A stretch of DNA of 64,000 bases. Source: Euborellia annulipes. Taxonomy: Eukaryota > Arthropoda > Insecta > Dermaptera > Anisolabididae. The notes below the pieces were generated by a model. The model did no database searches, had not been told where the DNA came from, and saw only the letters and a program-made list of their open reading frames with translations. The stretch covers positions 248,001-312,000 of the forward strand of contig JAKCPI010009427.1 in NCBI GenBank assembly GCA_023213315.1. The letters run 5' to 3'. Every line of letters begins with the position of its first letter. The first letter of the stretch is position 1. The position numbers and the translations under genes are program-made. Below, in pieces: positions 51,471 to 63,470 of this stretch.

Positions 51471-51481
51471 AATAATTTCAC

Positions 51482-52904
51482 CTTATTATTATATGAGAAT
51501 GCAGCCGAAATATCTCTGAAAGAATTTTTATATTTCCCGGGATGAAATATTAAAAGTATGTAAATATTCTCTTTTCATGAACAGAAATAGTAGGCCTATT
51601 TTTTTACAGAGATTTTAAGAACAAATTTAAGATTTTTTATTCAAATCTTAACAAATGAATAAATATTAGCATATAAGCAGAATTTGCACTGAATTTTATT
51701 TAATATTTTTTTGAATTTACCACCATAATACTAGCATGTGATTAATTATTATTAAATAATTAATAATAAATTATCTATATTATGTCAGTAATATTTATTT
51801 ATAATTTATTATTTATTTATTAATTAGAATTTATTTATAAATATAAAAATAAAAATTTGATATTTTTATATTCCTATTATGAACGCGCTCACTTTATATT
51901 CTTTGATTGAGTCTCATTCTCTGAGATTTCATTAGTTGAATTTTGTTCTTAAGTGTGTGTGCTTGTTTCGTTAGTTTAGTGAATTAAATATCTCCTAATC
52001 TTGGATTATGGCACCGATTTGATTTTAAATGGTGAGTTTTTATATTATTTATATAAATGTGTAATAAAATAAATGATAGCTTTTATATACCATAAGAAAA
52101 CATGCATGTATTCCCACTTGCTTTTTTTCTATTTTATTCTTTGAACTATTAATATGAAAAATTCAAACATTTACTTAGAATTTTTTTAATTATATTTTAT
52201 TATTATCCCTCAAATGTTTATTTCTTGATATTAATAAATCATTAGACAAAATCATATTGTTTCCAAATAAAGTTGGTGTAAGTAAACCAATAAGTGTTGC
52301 TTAGTTAAAAATAGATACAATAATTAATCTCTTTGGATGTTCTATTCTTTGTCTCTCTTTCACTCTTCACTCTCACAGGTGGAAGCTTATGTGATCCACA
52401 TTTGAAAAAAACAACATTCATAAAATAAGCCTGATTACATGAATCTCTCATTTTAATTTTGCATATTATGAGTGTTTGTATAAAATTTGCAAAAAATGCT
52501 TTTTAATTCGTATTTCTGTTGCTATTGATAGTATATTTTTTTTATTGATTTATTTCCATCACTAGATGACTTATGTAAAAAATTAAATTATATATATTTA
52601 TTTATTGGTAGTTTGAAGCAACTCCCCCCCCCCCCCTCAAATATATATTTTCCGGCTCTTTCTTCCAATAAAGCCAATGGGGATTTCGATTCAAAAGGGG
52701 GTGGTCCCCTTTGGAACTTTTTACACATTAAAAAAAAATTTCTCCCATTCTTATTGAATTTTATTATTATTTTATTTGTATTTATTGTGTATAAAATAAC
52801 CAAATATGAGATTAAAATTTTGAAAAATAACCAATGTTTATTTCAAACAGTCGACATTTAAAATAAACAGAGCCTATGGAAATTTTGAATCCATTGACTT
52901 TAGA
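51482..52904. other. Intergenic; possible 5' exon at about 51890-52031
   Basis: A less AT-biased stretch ends ATTTTAAATG|GTGAGT, a good donor, after ATGGCACCGATTTGA. It could be a noncoding first exon; no partner exon was found. The rest is AT-rich, with a C run at about 52625. Confidence 0.3.
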
Positions 52905-53550
52905 TTTTTACTTTCTCTTACCAAATATAATATATATATATATATATATAGTGAGAAAGTATTGAATTCATATCAAAAATTCAATGTCGAGATTTTGATG
53001 AATATACACGTTTTAAGGTCCCCTGAGTCCGAAAAAGTGGTTTTCGCAACATTGTCTGTGTGTGTTTCTGTGAACAAAATATCTCAAAAACGAAATGATC
53101 TAGGAGGTTGAAATTTTATATTTAAGTTACGTACCCCCATGGGACGTGGAACGAACCTTTTGAACAAAATCGGCCCAAAAGTATTAGTACTTTACTGATA
53201 TACTTTTTCAATTTTTTTCTATTTTCTCAATATTCGCTCTAACGATTTTGATTAAAATTAAAAAATCAATTAATTTTTAGATGCTCTTTAAAATGTATAT
53301 TGTCATTTTGCTTTGAAACACACTTTACTCTTGTACTTTGTAGGAAAGAGGAGAAATGGTTGCCATGGTAACAAAATATAAATATACTCCCATGTTTATA
53401 AATTTTACATTTTGAATTCTAATCTCTCGGCGGAAATGAAATATATCTCGACACAAAAAATTCTGGTGTAACAAGCACAGTATACAACTTTCTCTTACCC
53501 TTCAGTAAGAGAAAGTTGTGTGCTGTGGGTCCAGACACACTAGATTTTTT
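52905..53550 (+). mobile_element. Hairpin-ended element, full copy
   Basis: It has both terminal hairpins and the body, 646 bp. The 5' hairpin loop is a TA microsatellite. The 3' hairpin contains TTTCTCTTACC..AGTAAGAGAAAG. Confidence 0.88.
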
Positions 53551-54804
53551 AAAATATTTCTCTAAGAGTTTTTCATCTTTATTTCGAATTTATTAAGAAA
53601 TGCTCAATTAATTTTTTTTTTCTTTTCTAAAATAAGCATATCATTTTAATACTTAGATAAAAAACTTCCTCTAGTTCTCCTTATTATTCTTATCTCATAG
53701 GCTTATTTCTCCAGTGGGTGGGTGCTAGAAAGCTCAGAGGGGGACGGTGTGGCAGAAAGGAGGCGTTGAAAGGAAAATGGAAGATTTCTTTTGTACTTTC
53801 TCATGTGACTGTCCTTTAGTCCCACCCTGAGTAGTATACTATCGGTCAAAACTTTATAAAACATATTTCTATTTTTTTTTTCTGTAATTATAGTGGATGG
53901 GTTACAGAGCCTTTTTTGTCTAGGCCTATAACTCAGAAACTACTAAAATTATTATTTTTTCTTTCATAGCAAGTTAACGCCTATAAATTCATTTAGATTA
54001 GGGTTCGACAATCTCTGTATTGGATTAACCATTCACTAGATTAACCGGAAACCACTGAAATAAAAACCGCCCACCGGTAGTGAGGAACAATGATTAGATT
54101 GGTTGTAAGGTCCTAAGTTGAGACAAATAAATCTAGGATGAGTTGCCCCTTTTAGTAAGCACACTTTTTTGGTCTCTGGGCTGTTTTGATTAATATTATT
54201 ATTTTTTTTTTTAATTCACCAGCTACATTTTTGTAAATATCAAATCAAATTCTTAACTTACCTATTTAAAAATTCATTTTTAAGAAGAAATGAAATAAAA
54301 TTTTTGAAAAAATATGTTAAATTTTTATTTTTCTAAAAAATTTCTTAAATTAATTTGTTTTTAATAAAATTTTAAAAATAAAATTAATGAAAAAAAAACT
54401 ATGTGAAAGTAAAAAATTTAAAACAACCCAGGCGTGGTCTAGAAAACTGGAGGGGAACATCGAGCCAATCAGTGAAAGACAATGTTGCCAATTCTCATGG
54501 ACTATTGAGAACTTTTTATTATTATGGCAACATTGCACACAGATTCCCAGTCTCCTATATCTGACGATTACTCTATAATTTTTCCTTATAAACCAATGTC
54601 AAGGATCGCAAACTTGATAATGAATTCATTCAGTACTAGGCAAATTATTGTTTATTTTAAATTCGTACATATTTTATATCCCCATGTCACCCTCACTTTT
54701 ACACATTAATTAAATTTTTATCTAAAAATTAAAAAAAGTTGAACATATCTTACCTAGTAAATTATTTTACTTTTGATTGATTCACTTTTATTTTATATAG
54801 TGTA
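53551..54804. other. Intergenic, nothing recognised
   Basis: A GC-richer patch (53710-53830) and an inverted pair around 54470-54540 were seen. No gene supported. Confidence 0.4.
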
Positions 54805-54999
54805 CAGTGAGCGCCACAATCAAGTCCCCACTTGGTATCTAGAGCCTCAAGTAGTGAAAAATTTTAAATTTGAAAAGGTAAAATAAAATCATCTGTACCT
54901 GATTTTATTTTACCTTTTCGGTCATTAAAATTATTTCGCTATATACCATATACTTAAGGCTCTAGATACCAGATGGGAACTTAATTGTGGCTCTCACTG
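54805..54999. mobile_element. Tc1-type MITE (GCGCCACAATTAAG family)
   Basis: The ends CAGTGAGCGCCACAATCAAG and CTTAATTGTGGCTCTCACTG are inverted between TA sites. A rearranged relative is at 55455-55660. Confidence 0.85.
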
Positions 55000-55183
55000 T
55001 ACATATAGGTTCACTAAAATTTTCACTTAATAACTAGGCTCTCCTGAGGGGGTGGGGCTGAATTGTGATTGTTCCTGGGTTGTTAGCACGAAATTGAAAA
55101 ATGTTCCAGCTACATTGACATAATTACTCTAACATTTTTTCTTATAAATTTATTTTAAACTTGTTAAAAAAATGTATTCAACA

Positions 55184-55410
55184 GCAGAGCCGTAACTAGG
55201 GGGGGAGGGGATATGAAAGTTTACCCCCCCCCCCCTCCCCCGAAATTCGAAATATAATTAATAAGTAGATAATGTTAAAATTTTAAATGTTGTCAAATAA
55301 AATATTTTATATTCTTTAAAATTATTCATCTTTATTTATCTGGGGGAGGAGGCAGGTTATCAACCAACCCCCTTCCCCTCGAAAAAATTTTTCGGCTACC
55401 GCTCTGCTCA
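55184..55410. mobile_element. hAT-type MITE, diverged
   Basis: CAGAGCCGTAACTAGG and TTCGGCTACCGCTCTG are imperfect inverted ends. The flanks TTCAACAG and CTCAACTG match at 6 of 8. Confidence 0.65.
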
Positions 55411-55660
55411 ACTGAAAAATTATAAATCTAATTTTCAAATAATCTGATTATTTTTATCAGCCTTGAGTATATAGTATAGTATATGGTATAAAGTAAAATA
55501 ATTTTAATGAATTTGGTACAGATGATTTTGTTTTTCGGTTATTAAAATTATTTCACTATATACCATATACTATACCGAAAAGGTAAAATAAAATCATCTG
55601 TACGAAATTTTATTTTACCTTTTTATTTTACCATAGGTATACTATACGGTGGGGAGCCAA

Positions 55661-57084
55661 AAACCCTTAAACCCTTCGCTTTAAGCAAATCGAAACAAAA
55701 TTTTAATAAACCAAAAAATTTTCAAGACCATACAAGCAAATTTCACCACCCTCTTTCCTCCAAAAAACAATCCTGGGTACACTACTAGATATATTTAATA
55801 GCTAATTAATTCCTTTTGAATTAATTCTGCTGTTAGTTGAGTAAACATATTAGGCAGGGCCTTATCCAGGGGGGGTCCAACCCAATAAATAGAAACATAA
55901 ATCCTGTAAACATAAATCCTGTGAGATATTCTAAAAAATATTAGCTAATACTTTGTATTCTCCCCTAGTGAGTTATCGCAGATCAACCAAACCTCTCTTC
56001 CGAAAAATTTTCTGGCTACGACTTTGATATTGGGGGTCCAGGACAACGTGGGTCCAAAAAATAATTAAATAATAGAAGAGAGACATTTTTAGAAAATTCA
56101 ATAAATAATTTTTATAAAAGAATTTTTCCTTCGATTTATTAATGTCTGTGGTGGGATCCTATTGCCTCTGGCTAAATAACATTTTTTATTCGGACCATTT
56201 TCAGAAAAGATGTTGGTGAAACCTTTTTCTAATTTGATCAAATTTTTCTGTTGAATTCCCTTTGGTCCTTTCCTGCCATTTTACTTCAAATTTTTTTCCC
56301 ATCTTTTACCTAAATACGTGATTAAAAATTTTCGAGACATGTATTGAAAGAGATATTCTTAATAAAGATTCACATAGTCAGAATTTACAATTTAACTAAT
56401 TAAATGTGGGATTTATATTGATTGACGTCCTTTCCTGTTCGGGGTTCCAGTGGTCTGGTGCAAGTGGACAGCACACCTGTGCTCTAGATAGGCTGGAGAT
56501 TCCTGGTTTGTTTCCTAGGAGTCAGGGGACGTTTGGCTCACCATCAATATAAATCTAACATTTAATAAATTTTCTTTAAATAATAAACCTAAAATCATAC
56601 AAAATCTTACACTCCAGTGTTCTAGACTTATCAGGTTTTATTTATTAATCAAATGTTTAATAATAATAATTTACACACAAAAAAATGAATATTTCAACTT
56701 TTTAGAATAAACTTTTATTACTTTTTAAATTCTTCATGCGATTTAATCATCAATAGCATGACATGACCATATACATTTTACAATAATTTAAAACCTTTTA
56801 TTTTAACAAATATGGAGTGATACGATATATTTTATTGTATAATAAAGAAAAATAATTTAATTTCTTTCACTTATTATTTATTTTTTTTAATTATATTAAT
56901 ATATATATATAAATATTAATTTTCTATTTTTGAAATAAATGGTTAGTTATATTACATTTTTTTACGTCTTTGAGCCATACAAACTTTAAATGATGCACAC
57001 TTTATTCAGGCATATTTATATCAATTGGTATCCAATTGATTTAAATAAATTTTCATCAGACTACTTGGAATTTGAACCCACACG
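55661..57084. other. Intergenic; tRNA-like SINE piece at 56440-56535
   Basis: TGGTCTGGTGCAAGTGG and GGTTTGTTTCC resemble Pol III boxes; same family as 13965. ATTTATATTGATTGACGTCC (56410) and GGGACGTTTGGC..ATCAATATAAAT (56525) are inverted around it. hAT scraps near 55858 and 56010. Confidence 0.5.
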
Positions 57085-57795
57085 TAGGGATGCATGCGAT
57101 ACTTCGATACAATTAGCCATATTTTTTGGGTATCGAATGATATCGGAACTATACTAACTTACTTTCGATATTTTTAATGTATCGATACTCTAAATCCCCC
57201 AATTAATCACTAAAATAATTTTGCGCTTTACTTGCTATTAAATATTGTAATTATAACCCAAATTTTAGTGTTTTGTTCTTATCCGCTATTTCCTTATAAA
57301 ATGTTGATGTGCAAGTTGTGACTGTGGATATTTAGCGAAGGATGTCTAGAGAGGAAACAGCCAAGAAATACTTCCAAAAATCCGGGCGTTTCGGTGCATT
57401 TATTATGTTACATCTTCAGTCCCTTAATCGGTGTATATGTTGCTCAGAGTTGATCCAAAAATATTGCATATAGGCCTACATTGTTTTATAAATAGAAAAT
57501 TTTTTTCATATGTATATAATGAAATTTAGGTTTTAATGAATTTAAATTAATTACGCCTAAATATCATATACATATAAACATAGGAGTATCCAGAAATTTT
57601 TGATGGGGGGGGGTTCAAGACAGGATTTGCCCCCATTTCCCTCCTCCCCCAATTTAATCGCTTACTACAGAAAGTCAAATATGCATTTTCAGTTTTTTGA
57701 TGAAAAATGTTTTAAATAGGTCAATATATCGTTTACCGCATAAAATACACTTGTTCACCAAATAGTACACGGCTAAAACAAAAAAAAAAAAAAAA
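57085..57795. other. Repeat debris
   Basis: TAGGGATGCATGCGATACTT and many TATCGATAC-like words (57085-57195) resemble a hAT end class. A hAT-like TAGGAGTATCCAG is at 57584. Confidence 0.35.
57386..57419 (-). ncRNA. Weak hammerhead-like motif
   Basis: On the minus strand: GGGA, CTGAAGA, TGT, loop, ACC, GAAACGCC. Stem II is short and GCC replaces GTC. Confidence 0.25.
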
Positions 57796-58092
57796 ATGAA
57801 AAAGTACATTAGTAAAGTACTAGTACTTACTTTTTGGCCGATTTTGTTTATAAGCTTATTTTCACGTATCAGGAGGCACCTAACTTAAATATAAAATTTC
57901 AATTTCTCAGCTCTTTTCGTTCTTGAGATATTTTGTTCTGAGACAGACACACAGCCACACGGACAGACAGGCACTTTTTTGGATTCAGGGAGCTTTCAAA
58001 CGTGTATATCCATCAAAATCTCGACATCGAATATTTGACATGAAACCAATACTTTCTCACTCTATAATATTAACATATATAGGTAAGAGAAA
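57796..58092 (-). mobile_element. 5' half of hairpin-ended element
   Basis: On the minus strand it starts with TACCTATATATG..GAGAAAGTATTG and runs to GTACTTTTTC; the 3' hairpin is absent. Confidence 0.8.
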
Positions 58093-58252
58093 TTAAATTA
58101 ATTTTTTTTTAATTAGGAAACTTCATCGAAACATCAGGGTCCCACTAGGAGTTTGTGGGTTAATAAAATAAAATTAAAATTTATTTTTATTTCTTTCTCC
58201 ATATGGCATTAAGTCACCATAATATAAAAATACTACTACCATTATATAAAAA

Positions 58253-58577
58253 TTAGGAACCGACCGAATATTCGGTTTCGGTTACGGTTTCGGCCAGTTT
58301 CGGCCAAAAATCCTGGTTTCGGCCTTAGTTTCGGTTTCGGCCAAAAGGTAGCTTTCGGCCGGCCGAAACCTGGGTCTGAAAAGATGGGATGAGACTCGCA
58401 TGCAAAAAAAAGGTCAAATGATTTGCACTTGAGGGAGAAAAAAATTTAGTCTCACTAAAAAAAAAGGTAAAATTACAAGTTTCGGTTTCGGTTACGGTTT
58501 CGGCCGAAACTAGGATTGAGGCCGAATATTCGGTTTCGGTTTCGGCTGAAAATCTTGTTTCGATCGGACCCTAATAA
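58253..58577. mobile_element. TTCGG-rich element with inverted ends
   Basis: The ends are TTAGGAACCGACCG and CGATCGGACCCTAA. Both halves contain GAATATTCGGTTTCGGTTNC and repeated TTTCGGCC. Confidence 0.65.
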
Positions 58578-59502
58578 AAATAAATAAATATACAATCCTA
58601 TTAAGAGGACATTTTAAAATAAATTTAAAAATTCGATATCTCTAAATAAATTATCTTAATATGTTTTTTTATCTATACAAAATTTGGAAATTTTTAAAAT
58701 TCAATTCCATTATCATTTTAAGATAATTTCTAATTTTTTTTTATATTTCCTATATTAAATTTAAGTGATTTTCTTGGATAGCTTATCTAAAAAAAAAAAA
58801 ATTGAAAATTGTTGATTCGTCAGAGTTTAAGCCATTCAAGAAGATTGAGGCCTAAAAGGTGGATCATTTAGGGAAATCTGGAGATAATTTGAACCAATAA
58901 GCTAGTCTGGGCGGGCCAGAAAATTCTAAACTCCGCCCATGTTTGAAATATAATTATAAAAAAAAAAGTGGTTTAATATGTGAGGAAGGTGCAGGCTAAG
59001 CCCCAGCCGATGGTGTGTGTGTAGGGGGGATGTACAAGGGCAGCCAAGGGAACCAAACCAAGGGCAACTACTCTAGTCATTCCAATGTCAGCTGGATCCT
59101 TTTCACTCTGTCTATCTCTCTCTCTCACTCCCTCCCCTTCCTTCTTCTTAAAAGATAATTATTTAAAATAAAATAGTTAAAGAAGTATAGTTTAGACAAA
59201 AATTGTTCAAGTTACCTGTAGAATATATTCCAACTTTAATTAAGAAATTTTAATATATTTATTTTTCTTGATCAACCTAATCTACTCTAAAACAACCGGG
59301 GGTTGTTTAAGAAAACAATTCATAAAAAAAGTTGAAGATAGGGGAGCAGCCTGGTGGATATTAGGATGAATAAATAAAATCCGTAGATTATTTTCAGGCC
59401 AATTTATTTGGATTAACTCCTTCCGCTATGGGTCAAAGTTACGGAGCCAAAACGACTCCTCCTTCAGGACCATGCGATGTCAAGAAATCTCCCCTAATTA
59501 TA
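58578..59502. other. Intergenic, GC-richer patch
   Basis: 58985-59150 is less AT-biased and ends in a CT-rich run (TCTATCTCTCTCTCTCACTC). No exon could be supported. Confidence 0.35.
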
Positions 59503-59757
59503 ATTGGACCCTGTTATGCAATGGTGTGTCAAAGACCAAAAAATTCAAAATTGAGTTAAGCACGGAATATTGTTTCAAATGCTATAATTAATAGTATTTT
59601 TTATGAAATATGTCCTAAAAAAATTTATATTTAATGTTACTTGCACAATTGACAAGAAAAATTATATATAATCCAATGTAAACAAAAAACTTTATTGTTG
59701 ATTTTCTCAAAACTCGATGTTTGGTCTTTGACACACCATTGCATAACAGGGTCCAAT
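59503..59757. mobile_element. 255-bp TIR element (family of 1855)
   Basis: The ends ATTGGACCCTGTTATGCAAT are perfect inverted repeats of at least 36 bp, flanked by TA. Confidence 0.88.
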
Positions 59758-59867
59758 TAACCTTTTAGCTTTTCAAGTTAATATTTGAATTTATAGAATA
59801 TAATGTGAATATTTAGGTGTAGACTATGAAATGGAAAAAAATAGTTACTAAATGAGAAAAAATATTT

Positions 59868-60012
59868 TTTTAATTTTTTTTTTTTTAGGCCTTTTCCTGC
59901 ATTTAAGGCCATTTAGACCCCATCCCTATTTATTTCAAATGATTTGTAGTCAATTCAAATAAAATAAATTTTAAATTTTTCTCGCTTGAGACGGGAAGCA
60001 AACTCTGGAATC
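59868..60012 (-). mobile_element. SINE copy, minus strand
   Basis: The T-rich run is the tail; AGGCC..TAGACCCCATCCCTATTTAT and GAGACGGGAAGCAAACTC are inverse of the body and B-box region at 51291. The A box is decayed. Confidence 0.75.
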
Positions 60013-61282
60013 AGTAATTTTTACAAATAAACCACAGTTAAACCGAAAACCTTTTACTAATGATAACAACTGTGAAAGCCTAAACTCCAAAATTAGATAG
60101 CTAGTTAATTAGAACTGAAGCAACCGGCCCTAAGGAGCTTCTTCCCAAACTAATTTTTATGCCTAGGGTATGTCTACATATCAGATTTCATGTTTTTTTT
60201 TTTTTTTTTTTGAAAGGGTATGAAATGAGCCTCGGTCATTTTTTTTCATAAAATTCCTAATAATTGTAAACCTGATCATTTTTTTCGGGTAGGGCTGTTT
60301 CCCCTGGCTAAAAAGATATCCGGGGGTCGTTTGCCTCTAAACAACTAACAAATAACAGTTAAACACAAACAAAATTAGGATAATAAACGTAGATATTACA
60401 ATGATTTATTGGATTATTAAATTTTAAGATTAGATTAAAAATTATAAAGGGAATATACCGCATCTGGTGCAGGTGTATAGTTTATTTTTACATTTTTAAA
60501 ATTTTTATTTGTTGATTGAGCCACAGTACAGCATATGGCTCGCAAGTTACAATTTGTCCACGGTTGTTATACAACTCTTTTATTTGGCTTCTTGATAGGG
60601 GCACTTTAAAAATCCTTTAATAACACTTTACCTTGATAAATGACAACATTAAATAAAAGGAAGGGGGTTGGACTTAAATCGGTTCCCCTACCAATAATGA
60701 CCTCTTAAGTTTATTTGTTTAAACAAAAAAGAAATTCGGTTTGTATAATACACCCACACCTGGTGATCAAAAGTTTCCCGAGCTAAGGAACTTCTTATCA
60801 ATACAAAGTTTTCATCTCTACCCCTAAAGAAACCTTTTTTCTTGATCTATCTATAATATAATCTCAACATTTATTATTATTCTCCCACTTAACTCCTAAG
60901 TTAAATAAAAAAAAAAAAAAAAAATTATTTTTGTTTTAATTAAAAATAAAAATTTAAGATAATAAGATAATGTATATTAGGAAAAATATTTTTTCATGAT
61001 AAGATAAATAAATAAAAAAATTTAAAAAATTTTATAAATAATTTACTTGTTTTGTAATGAACGAATTGAATTTATATACAAATAGTTATGAAGGGCTTTT
61101 AATAGCGCGGGAAAAAATTTTCTTTCACTTTCCATATGGAATTTTTCGAGTAATCGGTTCAGAGCTCTTATAGAATCATTGAAAGTGGTTTAAATTTACT
61201 AAAAATTTATAAATTCACTTTAGAAGAAATCTGGCGCAATTAATCAAATCATTAGATCGTTATTTGTGTTGCATATCTTCCA
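60013..61282. other. Intergenic, nothing recognised
   Basis: No gene or repeat end could be supported. An A run of about 20 bases is at 60907. Confidence 0.4.
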
Positions 61283-61438
61283 GGAAACTTGCTTCTCGCG
61301 CAGGGGTCCAGCGTTTGCTTCCCGTCCCAAGCGCGAAAAATTTAAAATTTATTTTATTTGACTACAAATTATTTGAAATAAATAGGGATGGGGTCTAAAT
61401 AGCCTTAAATGCCGGAAAAGACCTTAAAAAAAAAAGAT
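61283..61438 (+). mobile_element. SINE copy, 5' truncated or decayed head
   Basis: CTTCTCGCGCAGGGGTCCAG, CCCGTCCCAAGCGCG, AAATAGGGATGGGGTCTAAA and an A tail match the SINE at 51291. Confidence 0.8.
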
Positions 61439-61765
61439 TTTTTCTCATTTAGTAACTATTTTTTCCATTTCATAGTCTACTACTGAATATTCACATTATA
61501 TTCTATAAATTCAAATATTAATTTGAAAAGCTAAAACGTTAGTTATGATTAGGGAAGATTCAAAAACATTAAGTTAGGGAGCAAGAACAAAAATTGCATC
61601 CTTTCTTTGACTTATCTTATGATTTCGGGCAGTCATTTACAACTGAGAGAAGAAACAAAGCACTATGACACAAATAAAGAGGAGAAAGACTAGCATATGC
61701 CATAGGTTGAATATATTCCTTTTGTTTCCTTGAAGGTAGGCAACTCTTATGACCAATTCTATTGT

Positions 61766-62140
61766 ACTACTTCTTCTTACCTATATATGTAATATATAGA
61801 GAGAAAGTATTGCGATCATGTCAAAAATTCGATGTCGAGATTTTGATGTTCAAAAAAGTGGGTCTCGCCAATTGGTCTGTCTTTCTGTCTGTCTGTGTCT
61901 AACGATTTTATTTTATTGTGTATAAAATATCCAAATATGAGATTAAAATTTTAAAAAATAGCCATAGTTTATTTCAAGTAGCCAAACATTTAAAACGCAA
62001 GTTTGTATCTAAGGTGCTATGGGAAAGTAAATATATCTCGACACAAAAAATCTGGTGTGACAAGCAAGGTGCACAATTTTCTCTTACCAAAGATTAAGAG
62101 AAAATTCTGTTCTGTGCGCCTGTCACACCAGATTTTTTTA
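61766..62140 (+). mobile_element. Hairpin-ended element, internally deleted
   Basis: It has the 5' hairpin, two body pieces joined at 61847 (TTGATG|TTCAAAAAAG) and about 61915, and the intact 3' hairpin. Confidence 0.85.
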
Positions 62141-62218
62141 TTATAGTCTATATAACAAGAATGTTCTTAAAATGTATAAAATCCACTATGACACTTTTAT
62201 AAAGACTTTTTGTAAGCT

Positions 62219-62251
62219 CTGAAGACGATTCCAACATAGAATCGAATCGTT
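62219..62251 (+). ncRNA. Hammerhead-like motif, stand-alone
   Basis: AGCT, CTGAAGA, C, GATTC, CAACATA, GAATC, GAATCGTT, AGCT. Stem I AGCT/AGCT and stem II GATTC/GAATC are perfect; A15.1 is T. No inverted partner was seen nearby. Confidence 0.45.
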
Positions 62252-62680
62252 AGCTGTAAAATAAATATATAAAGAAAAAAAATAAAGCTTCATTTTCTCA
62301 TTTGGTACTACCCTCAATTAACTGATATTTAAAGTTTGCAATTCACCATCCCCTGAGTAACCCATATTCATTTTAAGACATAACCCCATGTCTTTGATAA
62401 ATTTCTGTTTTTTAATTTCATATAAAACAAACAAAATTACTAGTTAAAAAATTTTATATATCATCTTGGTTAAAATGCTTCCATTCATGAATTGATAAAA
62501 AAAATATATTTATCTTGTCTTTGATACTCATTGGCGAACAAAGAGGGCAACTGTAGCTAAAGTGAACCAAACGGTGTGGAAAATTTCCTATAAAAATAGT
62601 AATTTTATTGAGTGCAAACAACACATTCATAGTTTTGCTTTATAATAAATATTTAAAATTATATTATTAATAAATTGTTT

Positions 62681-63302
62681 TTTACTTTCTTTTACCTATA
62701 TGTATAGTGAGAAAGTATTGGATTCATGTCAAAAATTCTATGTTCAGATTTTGATGCATATACACGTTTTAAGCCCCTCTGAATCCAAAAAAGTGGTTTT
62801 CGCAATATGGTCTGTCTCTGTGTGTGTCTGTGAACAAAATATATCATCAAAGATAAGAGCTACGAGGTTGAAATTTTATATTTAAGTTACGCACCCCCCT
62901 GAGGCGTGAAAATAAACTTTTAAACAAAATCGGCCAAAGAGTACTAGTACTTTACTGATGAACTTTTTCAGTTTTTTCGATTTTCTCAAAATTCGCTCTA
63001 AAGATTATGATTAAAATTCAAAAATTAATTATTTTTTAGATGCTATGTATATTCTCATTTTGCTCTCAAAATTGTTTGAAGACAGTACTTCATAGGAAAG
63101 ATGGGAGAAATGATTGCCATGATAACAAAATATAAATATTATCCCATGTTTATAAATTTCCCATCTTGAATTCTAATTTTATTATGTTAGCGAAAACTAA
63201 ATATATGTCGACACAAAAATTCTGACAAGCACAGAACACAACTTTCTCTTACCAAAGTTAGAAATTTGTGTGCTGTGCGACAGGTCACAACAGATTTTTT
63301 TA
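62681..63302 (+). mobile_element. Hairpin-ended element, full copy
   Basis: It runs from TACTTTCTTTTACCTATATG..GAGAAAGTATTGG to GACAGGTCACAACAGATTTTTT, 622 bp. A further 5'-part fragment follows at 63336-63470. Confidence 0.88.
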
Positions 63303-63470
63303 CAATAAGATGCCTCTTTTTACTTATAGCAAGTATTGGATTCATGTTAAATAATTCGATGTTGAGATTTTGATATACGTTTTGAGGTCCAAAAAAAGCG
63401 GGTCCACAAAATGATCTGTCTGTCTGTAAACAAGAGCTAGGAGGTTGAAATTTGATATTTAAATTAGATG

